DNA from: Leptospiraceae bacterium
Lineage (GTDB): Bacteria > Spirochaetota > Leptospiria > Turneriellales > Turneriellaceae
Length of the DNA stretch: 7,817 nt
Assembly (NCBI GenBank): GCA_016788945.1
Contig: JAEUSA010000159.1
Location: forward strand, 1-7,817
Reading direction: 5' to 3'
Shown: positions 1 to 5,490 of the stretch, in pieces
How the letters are laid out: each line of letters begins with the position of its first letter
How positions within the stretch are numbered: position 1 is the first letter of the stretch
Notes under the pieces: model-generated
What the model saw: only the letters and a program-made list of their open reading frames with translations
Told to the model about the DNA's origin: nothing
Database searches by the model: none
Made by a program: the position numbers and the translations under genes

Positions 1-741
1 GGTGTGCGACATACGTATGCCCGTAGGAAACTGGCTTGCCGGTGTGAGGAAGATCACACGGCATTTGGTGCGCGGTGTTTGCATGCCTTCGTTGTCGAGA
101 GCGCAATACACAGCGCGCGCGCCGGTCGAGATTATCGCAGCGCGTATGCCGTGAAAACCCGGGTTCTCGACAGCCGCCAAGCTGTCAGCATCGAGCAACA
201 ACTGCGCGAGCAAGGTGATCGCCTGCATAGAGCCGTTGGTCACCACAATCTGCTCAGGGTGCGCCGTAAACCCGCGCGAAATGCGCAGATGGTCGGCAAT
301 CGCACGGCGAAGTTCATGACTACCGGCCACCGAATCTTCATGCCTGACGGCAAATGCACGGCGCGCGACGCCCAGCGAGGCGAGCCATTCGCGCTCGGGA
401 AAAAATTCATCGGCGAGTTTGCCCGTAACAAATGCCGCGCCGTTGTCTGCGGTAGGTAAAGGCGGTAAGCTGCGGGCCCAGCGCGTGAGCCTGATGCGTG
501 CGGGGGATTTTCTTTTGGGCACCGGCAGGCTGACGCGTACACGGGGGTTGCCGCGCGGCGGTATTTCGATCAAACCTTCTGCCGACAGCATTGCATAGGC
601 AATATTAATTGTGCCGCGCGCGACGCCGGTTTTTGCGGCGATGCGGCGCGAACCGGGTAGCGTATCTCCGCTGCGCAGTCGCCCGTGCAGAATGTCGTCG
701 CGCAGACGGGCAAAAATTGCATGCGCTTTGCTCTCTGTCAT
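1..741 (-). CDS. MocR-family regulator: GntR winged helix plus aminotransferase-like domain (3' part missing)
   Basis: The reverse strand is open from an ATG at 741 to the window edge, giving 247 residues. Residues 1-70 form a GntR-type winged helix (TLPGSRRIAAKTGVARGTIN, then a wing ending PPRGNPRVRV). From about residue 95 comes a fold-type I aminotransferase-like domain: EWLASLGVARRAF, then VVTNGSMQAITLLAQLLLD, AVENPGFHGIRAAI, and TPASQFPTGIRMS, the MocR signature usually seen as TPSHQFPTG. In this family the C-terminal domain binds pyridoxal phosphate as an effector; the Schiff-base lysine would lie beyond the left edge. MocR regulators typically control a divergent neighbour, and here the flavoprotein gene at 874 is divergent. 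An in-frame ATG at 762 would add seven residues (MHSRRGG); neither start has a clear Shine-Dalgarno, although a GGGGG run precedes 741. The family call is firm; the effector and target are inference. Confidence 0.9.
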   Translation of the reverse strand, partial: MTESKAHAIFARLRDDILHGRLRSGDTLPGSRRIAAKTGVARGTINIAYAMLSAEGLIEIPPRGNPRVRVSLPVPKRKSPARIRLTRWARSLPPLPTADNGAAFVTGKLADEFFPEREWLASLGVARRAFAVRHEDSVAGSHELRRAIADHLRISRGFTAHPEQIVVTNGSMQAITLLAQLLLDADSLAAVENPGFHGIRAAIISTGARAVYCALDNEGMQTPRTKCRVIFLTPASQFPTGIRMSHT

Positions 742-784
742 GCCCCCGCGGCGCGAATGCATTCTGCAGCAGAGGGTAGGGGGA

Positions 785-834
785 CATCTGGTACAGTAAA
801 AAAAGCAAAAACTGGAATTGTCGTGAACCAGATG
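785..834. repeat. Inverted repeat in the divergent gap, candidate MocR operator
   Basis: CATCTGGT at 785-792 and its exact reverse complement ACCAGATG at 827-834 have centres 42 bp apart, close to four helical turns. The right arm falls between the -35 and -10 of the promoter at 818-846, so a bound dimer could block or alter RNA polymerase. MocR proteins are dimers that bind paired sites between divergent genes, which fits, but the assignment is inference from position alone. An A-rich tract (798-810) lies between the arms and could ease bending. Confidence 0.45.
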
Positions 835-846
835 AATGAGTATTAT
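818..846 (+). promoter_or_regulatory. Sigma70-like promoter for the flavoprotein / DJ-1 / cyclase run
   Basis: TTGTCG at 818-823 (4 of 6 to TTGACA) and TATTAT at 841-846 (5 of 6 to TATAAT) are separated by exactly 17 bases. Transcription would start near 852-854. That places the ATGs at 832, 856 and 859 before or almost at the transcript start, and favours translation from 874, which has GGTAAG seven bases upstream. Confidence 0.5.
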
Positions 847-873
847 TTCTGCACTATGATGGTAAGTACACCG

Positions 874-1488
874 ATGCGGCGCAGCGAGCACCGCGAAACC
901 GACATGGCCGAAATTTCGGCGTTTTTACAGCAGATGTCCTTCGGGTTTCTATCAACCAAAAGTGCAGCCGAATATCCGCAGATCACTCCGCTCAACTTTG
1001 TTTGGACTATGGACGCACTGTACTTTCACAGCAGCAGGCTGGGAAACAAAGTCGCCGAGCTCAAGGCCGATAACCGTGTGACTTTTTGTGTTGCCGATGA
1101 GGTTGCGCTCGTGCCTTCGTATTTTACCAGCGACAAGCTGGCGTGCCCAGCGACTGCATTCTTCAAGTCGGTGATTGTTTATGGCCACGCGCTGATCGTT
1201 GAAGATGCCGAGGAAAAAATTGCGGCGCTGTCGGCATTCATGGAGAAATTGCAGCCAGAAGGCGGATATTCCCCGTTCACGATGAATGACGATGAATATC
1301 GGCGCAATATCAAATCGGTGCTCGTGGTAAAAATCGTGCCCGATAAGATATCTGCCAAATTCAAATTTGGTCAGAACCGTGACAAAGACTCCTGGGAAAA
1401 AACCCGTGACGGCCTCTTGCAACGGGCAAAGCCGGGGGATTCTGAAGCGGTAACCGAGATGGAGAAAAGATGTCCGTTCCACACATAA
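874..1488 (+). CDS. Pyridoxamine 5'-phosphate oxidase-fold, flavin-nucleotide-binding protein
   Basis: This 204-residue protein has the split beta-barrel of the PNPOx/flavin-reductase-like superfamily. It opens with MRRSEHRETDMAEI, the usual start of the Pyridox_ox_2/NimA-like group (compare MRRKDREITD). A strand pair follows (FGFLSTKS, then ITPLNFVW), then LYFHSSRLGNKVAELKAD, which in the family contacts the FMN phosphate, then KSVIVYGHALIVEDAEEK. A late KFKFGQNR block resembles the KFKLSQNR motif of PaiB-like FMN-binding proteins. It ends KRCPFHT. Members bind FMN or related cofactors and are often uncharacterised reductases or detoxifying enzymes; the substrate cannot be read from sequence. 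The frame is open far upstream, but starts before 800 would overlap the divergent regulator. I chose 874 because of the promoter position, the GGTAAG upstream and the family N-terminus; 832 or 859 remain possible. Its 3' end overlaps the next gene by 19 bases, indicating co-transcription. Confidence 0.85.
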   Translation: MRRSEHRETDMAEISAFLQQMSFGFLSTKSAAEYPQITPLNFVWTMDALYFHSSRLGNKVAELKADNRVTFCVADEVALVPSYFTSDKLACPATAFFKSVIVYGHALIVEDAEEKIAALSAFMEKLQPEGGYSPFTMNDDEYRRNIKSVLVVKIVPDKISAKFKFGQNRDKDSWEKTRDGLLQRAKPGDSEAVTEMEKRCPFHT

Positions 1489-2090
1489 CTTCGAAGCCTA
1501 TGGAAATTGGGCTGATGCTCTTCAACGAAGTCGAGGTGCTCGACTTCGCGGGGCCATTTGAGGTCTTCAGCCTCGCGGAATATCCGGCTACGAAGACTAA
1601 ATGCTTTCGTGTTGCGACGATATCTGAGCGCGATGAACTTTTGTCGGCGCGCAACGGCCTCAAGGTAAGAGCTGATTTCCGTTTCGATAATCATCCGCAG
1701 CTTGATGGGCTGATTGTGCCTGGTGGGTATGGCGCGGAACAAATTGAAATCAAGAATCGTACGGCTCTTGACTGGCTGCGCAGGATTGCAGCACAAACAC
1801 CGCTCGTGGCCTCTGTCTGTACCGGCGTTTTTCTCTTGGCCGAGAGTGGTGTGCTCAGCAACGAAACAGTCACGACCCACCACCTGGACAGGCAAGACCT
1901 CAAGGCGCGTTATCCGGCGCTGAACGTTGTCGGGGAAACGAAATTTGTCGATGGAGGAAAAATTGTGACCTCCGGCGGCATTTCTGCGGGCATCGAAATG
2001 TCTCTCTATCTTGTCGCGCGCCTCGTAGGGCGTGACATCGCCGAGGCGACCGCTCGTCGCATGGAATACGACTGGCAGCAACGGAAATAA
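1470..2090 (+). CDS. DJ-1/PfpI family protein, isonitrile hydratase (InhA)/GlxA-like
   Basis: A 206-residue single-domain member of the DJ-1/PfpI (glutamine amidotransferase-like) superfamily. Visible marks are VEVLDFAGPFEVFS near residue 21 with Asp25, LDGLIVPGGYGAE near 78, and the nucleophile elbow ASVCTGVFLLAESGVL with Cys117-Thr118. Then come THHLDRQDL and the C-terminal block VTSGGISAGIEMSLYLVARL. This pattern matches the N-terminal domain of AraC-type GlxA regulators and stand-alone isonitrile hydratase InhA, in which an Asp and a Cys-Thr pair are catalytic. There is no DNA-binding domain here, so an enzyme is more likely than a regulator. Isonitrile as the substrate is not proven; glyoxalase-like or hydratase activity on another small reactive compound is equally open. 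The ATG at 1470 has GGAG five bases upstream, a good Shine-Dalgarno inside the end of the flavoprotein gene, which suggests translational coupling. Confidence 0.88.
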   Translation: MSVPHITSKPMEIGLMLFNEVEVLDFAGPFEVFSLAEYPATKTKCFRVATISERDELLSARNGLKVRADFRFDNHPQLDGLIVPGGYGAEQIEIKNRTALDWLRRIAAQTPLVASVCTGVFLLAESGVLSNETVTTHHLDRQDLKARYPALNVVGETKFVDGGKIVTSGGISAGIEMSLYLVARLVGRDIAEATARRMEYDWQQRK

Positions 2091-2148
2091 ACTTACCGCA
2101 AACGATTTTTGCATTGGCGCACGCGGCGCAATTTGCAGATAGCCAAGT

Positions 2149-3375
2149 ATGCACAACTCAGGGGCCGGGGCGATTTGTGACTGGCTGATCGCCGATGGTG
2201 CACGTGCAGCGGGCATACCCGGTCTTGTCGTGGGTTATGTGCAAAAGCTCAACGAGATGGGCTTCGACATTTTTCGTAGCACGTTTATGGTGCGCACGCT
2301 GCACCCTGAAATTGAATCCATCCGCTTTGGCTGGACAGCCGATGCCATCGAGCTGCCCGTCTTGGGGAATCGCTTTTATCTCAATAAGCGTTCCACAGCG
2401 GTCGGCGGCACCAGCGTTGAAGAAATCACGTTCTCGCATGGCGCTTTTGCGCGTTCCGTGCCCTATCAGGTGAGTCCCTATAAGAAGCTCGATCTCGGGG
2501 CGCATGAGGTGCGTTCGCGCGTGCACGCAACACAGAACGAATATCCGATTGTCGATGACATCCGTGACGCCGGCGGTACCGATTATTTTCTCTTCGCCTT
2601 GCCGAAGTTGAGCGAATTTGCCCATCGCGTGAGTCTCGCGACGCGGCGTGCCGGCGGTTTTTCAGAAGAGCAACTCGATGTATTGCGCTCGAGCGCCAAA
2701 CCGCTTGCCGCGGCGATGGAAATTCAGGTTAACCGGCTCATTACCGAGAATCTTCTCGCTGTCTATCTCGGTTTGCATCCGGCACAGAGGGTGCTCGCCG
2801 GCGCCATTAAACCCGGTGACGTTGAGCGCATTTCATCGGCTATATGGTTTTCCGATCTGCGCGGTTATACCGACCTGTCACAAGCAACGGAACCGGGTAA
2901 ACTGATCGAATGGCTGAATGGCTATTTCGACACTATTTCGACACCAATCATTAATCATGGCGGAGAAATTCTGAAGTACATGGGTGATGCCGTGCTTGCC
3001 ATCTTTCCGGTTGCCGACGGCGGCGCCAGCGAAGCCGCGAAGCAGGCGCTGGCCGCGGCACAGGCGGCGAAATCTGCACTGGCAGAGATGAACGAACGCC
3101 GGCAGAGCGAAAGTTTGCCGCCGATGCGCCACGGCATTGCGCTGCACATTGGTGAGGTCGAGTACGGCAATGTCGGCGCGAACCGGCGGCTTGATTTTAC
3201 TGTCATTGGCCCCGCCGTCAATAAGGCGTCGCGCATCGAGGGTTTATGCAAGACAACCGGTCGCGACCTTCTGCTGTCGGCTGACTTTGCGCAACTCATT
3301 GCCGGTACCAAATCGATCGGCGAATTTTCCCTAAAAGGCATCGATCAACCTGAACAGGTTTTTATCCCCGATTGA
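2149..3375 (+). CDS. Class III adenylate cyclase with N-terminal sensor-like domain
   Basis: A 408-residue soluble protein that should convert ATP to cAMP. The cyclase domain spans about residues 225-408. The two metal-binding aspartates are Asp236 (FSDLRGYT) and Asp280 (KYMGDAVLAIF). The adenine-selecting pair is Lys276 and Asp349 (LDFTVIG). The transition-state residues are Asn358 and Arg362 (VNKASR). All six canonical positions are present, so it should be an active homodimer using ATP rather than GTP. Residues 1-200 match a domain often found before such cyclases in alphaproteobacteria: WLIADGARAAG, then FMVRTLHPEIES, then DDIRDAGGTDYFLFALP and RRAGGFSEEQLDVL. It looks GAF-like, but the ligand is unknown. 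No membrane segment is visible. The start lies just after an in-frame TAG at 2140 and lacks a clear Shine-Dalgarno. It lies 58 bases after the DJ-1 gene with no obvious promoter or terminator between, so co-transcription is likely. Confidence 0.92.
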   Translation: MHNSGAGAICDWLIADGARAAGIPGLVVGYVQKLNEMGFDIFRSTFMVRTLHPEIESIRFGWTADAIELPVLGNRFYLNKRSTAVGGTSVEEITFSHGAFARSVPYQVSPYKKLDLGAHEVRSRVHATQNEYPIVDDIRDAGGTDYFLFALPKLSEFAHRVSLATRRAGGFSEEQLDVLRSSAKPLAAAMEIQVNRLITENLLAVYLGLHPAQRVLAGAIKPGDVERISSAIWFSDLRGYTDLSQATEPGKLIEWLNGYFDTISTPIINHGGEILKYMGDAVLAIFPVADGGASEAAKQALAAAQAAKSALAEMNERRQSESLPPMRHGIALHIGEVEYGNVGANRRLDFTVIGPAVNKASRIEGLCKTTGRDLLLSADFAQLIAGTKSIGEFSLKGIDQPEQVFIPD

Positions 3376-3390
3376 GTTTCCTCTGACATC

Positions 3391-4293
3391 TCACCGCGCG
3401 ACGACGATGAGGTTAAGTTCATCGGCGCGCGCGATGAATGCAGCGGGGTTCACGACAAGTGTCTGCGCGGCCTCGAGTACGAGGCACTGCAACCCCGATT
3501 CTGCCATGGTCTCTAGCGTGCGCAAACCGACGGCGGGTAAGTCGAAACGCGGGTCTTGCGAGGCCTTACCGGTTTTGCATACACAGCCGGCAGCGGCGCG
3601 TTGCCGAGAACCTGCTGCCCGCATGATAGCGCCTGCGCGCCGAATCGCGGCATCGGTGCCTTCGATCGCTTCGACTGCTAGCACCATCTTCTCAAACACC
3701 ACGGCGGTTTGTCCGATGTCGAGACTGCCGACCTTGCGGCTCAGTTCATAGCCAAATTCGATATCGCCAACGAGCACTTTGTCATCTGGCTTTTTCCGCG
3801 TGTGAATTCCAGGCTTCAGAAAACAACCGGGCAAAAGTTCTTTCTGCCGCAATATTTTTATGCCCATTGTGGCGAGCACCGCCGCGAACTGGAGAAACAA
3901 GGTGTCGTCGCGGCGGTCGGCAGCCTTATCATAGATCTCATTTGCCAACTTGTCACGTTCTACATCTTGTAATAGGCGTTGTTTTTCGATTTTACCGAGC
4001 AGAATGACCTCGGTGATTTTGTCCTGCTGCAGATACTGCAGGGTTTGCCCAATGTTGCCCAGCGAAATGCTGCGCCGGATGATCTGCTGATCGGCGTTGA
4101 GTTGTTGATCGAGATCGGCTTCGGTAATGTGGTAGAGAATAAATTGCAGGCCGCGCGCGCGCGCGGTTTCGGCTGCAATGCGCGGTAGCTCCCCCGCGCC
4201 GGCCAGAATAGCGAGGCGCGTTGGTCGCCGGCTGAGGCGCGCGCGCAAACCCGCAAACGCGATCTGGCAAATAAGCTGTAGCTTAGAAGCCAT
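3391..4293 (-). CDS. lpxI: UDP-2,3-diacylglucosamine pyrophosphatase LpxI
   Basis: LpxI hydrolyses UDP-2,3-diacylglucosamine to lipid X and UMP, the fourth step of lipid A synthesis, replacing LpxH in many bacteria. The 300-residue product has RLAILAGAGELPRIAAETAR near residue 26 (N-terminal Rossmann-like domain) and then SLGNIGQTLQYLQQDKITEVILLGKI. The C-terminal domain (formerly DUF1009) shows GQTAVVFEKMVLAVEAIEGT near 194, then CKTGKASQDPRFDLPAVGLRT with Asp251, probably the essential Asp of the family, and LVLEAAQTLVVN. I chose the ATG at 4293; a GTG at 4332 extends the frame by 13 residues. Even from 4293 there are about 25 residues before the usual start of the fold. The coding sequence holds a CG-alternating tract (4152-4165) encoding an Arg-Ala repeat. 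The stop lies 15 bases from that of the convergent cyclase. Confidence 0.93.
   Translation of the reverse strand: MASKLQLICQIAFAGLRARLSRRPTRLAILAGAGELPRIAAETARARGLQFILYHITEADLDQQLNADQQIIRRSISLGNIGQTLQYLQQDKITEVILLGKIEKQRLLQDVERDKLANEIYDKAADRRDDTLFLQFAAVLATMGIKILRQKELLPGCFLKPGIHTRKKPDDKVLVGDIEFGYELSRKVGSLDIGQTAVVFEKMVLAVEAIEGTDAAIRRAGAIMRAAGSRQRAAAGCVCKTGKASQDPRFDLPAVGLRTLETMAESGLQCLVLEAAQTLVVNPAAFIARADELNLIVVAR
4143..4179. repeat. Alternating CG tract inside an inverted repeat, within lpxI
   Basis: Bases 4152-4165 are seven CG dinucleotides in a row. They are flanked by ATTGCAG (4143-4149) and CTGCAAT (4173-4179), exact inverse copies that extend a further three pairs (CCG with CGG) if one base is bulged. 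The tract encodes alternating Arg-Ala in LpxI residues about 43-48. It may be simple composition, but slipped-strand copying or cruciform formation is possible there. Confidence 0.6.
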
Positions 4294-4454
4294 TCTCTGC
4301 CAGCCTGGGCGTTTGGCACGTGGAGTGCACACACCTGTCGAGTCTACAGAAAATCAGAAAAAAAATAAGTACAGCGTTCACAGAGCTTTTCTCAGAAGAT
4401 CTCTCAGCGCACAAATCTGAGTGCTCTTTCTAACCTCTGTGGTGATAAATTTTT
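4294..4454. other. AT-richer gap between deoC and lpxI with nested inverted repeats, weak terminator candidate
   Basis: Reading leftwards from the deoC stop, CACAGAG (4441-4435) can pair with CTCTGTG (4385-4379). Inside, CTCAG and CTGAG copies can form a smaller hairpin, and AGAGC/GCTCT (4427-4423 with 4386-4382) competes with the outer stem. A run of eight T (reverse strand, about 4360-4367) follows the outer stem after roughly a dozen bases. That is too far for a textbook intrinsic terminator, so this could be a weak terminator of deoC, an attenuator or leader of lpxI, or chance. I see no convincing promoter for lpxI and no open frame that looks coding. Confidence 0.35.
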
Positions 4455-5417
4455 TCAGCTTAAAGAAAAATAGTCGAGCGACTGGTATCCGCCACCCTTG
4501 ACCTGCTTCGCATACTGCATCAGCAGATCGTTCAGCAGCGTCGATGCGCCGAAACGGAACCAATCTGGGTTCAGCCATTGGTCGCCCAAAGTTTCTTTAA
4601 CCATCACGAGGTAATGCAGCGCTTCTTTTGAAGATTTTATGCCGCCCGCCGGTTTCATGCCGATTTTGATGCCGGTATCGTCATAGTAGTCGCGAATACA
4701 TTCAAGCATCACGAGCGTCACCGGCATGGTGGCGTTCACCGCCGCCTTGCCGGTGGAGGTCTTGATGAAATCCGCGCCTGCGCGCATTGCGATAAAACTT
4801 GCCCGACGCACATTGTCGAGAGTCTCGAGCTCGCCGGTTTCGAGAATGACCTTGAGGTGCGCTTTACCACACGCCTCTTTTACCGCCGCAATTTCGTCGA
4901 ACACATAATTATATTCACCGGCGAGAAACTGCCCACGCGATATGACCATGTCGACTTCGTCGGCGCCCATTTCGACGGAGCGGCGCACGTCTTCGATTTT
5001 GATATCGAGAGGAATCTGCGCTGCGGGAAAAGCAGTCGATACGCAGGCGATGTGAATGCCCGAACCTTTGAGAGCCTGTTTGGCAATCGGAATCATATTC
5101 GGGTATACGCAGACCGCGGCGACCTTAGGCACGCCGGGAAGTTCTGAAGGCCGCATCGCCTTTTGGCACAGCTGCACGACTTTTCCCGGGCTGTCTTTGC
5201 CTTCAAGCGTAGTCAGGTCGATCATGCTGATGGCGAGGCGAATGCCGGCGAGTTTTGCCTCGTTCTTGATGCTGCGTGTTTTGAACCGTGCCACGCGCTC
5301 TTCGACACCGACCTGGTCAACCGGAGTATACATCGGGTCGAGCGCCGGGCTGGCATACATGCGGGTCGGGCCTTTGCCATGCGTGGCGTGGTCGGTTCTC
5401 GTTTTGACGGCTTTCAT
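4455..5417 (-). CDS. deoC: Deoxyribose-phosphate aldolase, long (DERA-like) form
   Basis: DeoC cleaves 2-deoxyribose 5-phosphate to glyceraldehyde 3-phosphate and acetaldehyde in deoxynucleoside catabolism, in the cytosol. From the ATG at 5417 it has 320 residues, longer than E. coli DeoC (about 259) and close to human DERA (318). The Schiff-base lysine is Lys219 (DFIKTSTGK), the proton-relay lysine Lys255 (MKPAGGIKS) and the acid/base aspartate Asp156 (GADEVDMVI). The blocks MIDLTTLEGKDS, AAVCVYPNM, VILETGELETLDNVRRAS and TLGDQWLNPDWFRFGASTLL follow the animal enzyme closely. The tail ends in aromatic residues (YQSLDYFSLS), as in enzymes whose C-terminal Tyr reaches the active site. The frame runs open to 5588 over the 3' end of the upstream lipoprotein gene, which is unlikely to be translated. 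ATG 5417 lacks a Shine-Dalgarno; ATG 5360 (MYASPALDPM) is a fair alternative giving 301 residues. Confidence 0.93.
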   Translation of the reverse strand: MKAVKTRTDHATHGKGPTRMYASPALDPMYTPVDQVGVEERVARFKTRSIKNEAKLAGIRLAISMIDLTTLEGKDSPGKVVQLCQKAMRPSELPGVPKVAAVCVYPNMIPIAKQALKGSGIHIACVSTAFPAAQIPLDIKIEDVRRSVEMGADEVDMVISRGQFLAGEYNYVFDEIAAVKEACGKAHLKVILETGELETLDNVRRASFIAMRAGADFIKTSTGKAAVNATMPVTLVMLECIRDYYDDTGIKIGMKPAGGIKSSKEALHYLVMVKETLGDQWLNPDWFRFGASTLLNDLLMQYAKQVKGGGYQSLDYFSLS

Positions 5418-5433
5418 ATAGGCGGATGGACTT

Positions 5434-5456
5434 TTGTGACGCACCGGCGTCAACAA
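5434..5456. promoter_or_regulatory. Strong hairpin between the lipoprotein gene and deoC
   Basis: TGACGC (5437-5442) and GCGTCA (5447-5452) form a perfect six-base stem with a four-base loop. Flanking TTTG and CAAA extend it to ten pairs with one bulged A at 5453. It lies about 20 bases upstream of the deoC ATG and 38 bases after the lipoprotein stop. No U-run follows on the reverse strand, so it is not a classic intrinsic terminator. It could be an operator for deoC or a 3'-end stabilising or terminating structure for the lipoprotein mRNA. Confidence 0.5.
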
Positions 5457-5490
5457 ATTTGGTGGCCACTGGGGTTGCCGGCAGCAGTAT

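Noticed and set aside
4..459. Rightward 151-residue open frame
   Set aside because: It lies antisense to the MocR gene in the mirrored codon phase; its product is Arg/Ala/His-rich without any recognisable motif, whereas the reverse strand shows clear MocR motifs.
685..873. Upstream extension of the flavoprotein frame (ATG 685, 832, 856, 859)
   Set aside because: The earliest start overlaps the divergent regulator, and the later ones lie before or almost at the predicted transcript start. Family proteins begin at MRRS (874).
952..1482. Leftward 176-residue open frame opposite the flavoprotein gene
   Set aside because: It is a shadow of the PNPOx-fold gene, with odd composition and no family resemblance.
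1371..2216. Leftward 281-residue open frame opposite the DJ-1 gene
   Set aside because: There are no recognisable motifs, and the opposite strand has convincing DJ-1/PfpI blocks and a good ribosome site.
2158..2625. Leftward 155-residue open frame opposite the cyclase N-terminal domain
   Set aside because: It is an antisense shadow; the forward frame has homologous blocks such as FMVRTLHPEI.
4294..4332. GTG start extending LpxI by 13 residues
   Set aside because: The extension is Arg/Pro-rich, makes the protein even longer than family members, and the ATG at 4293 is available.
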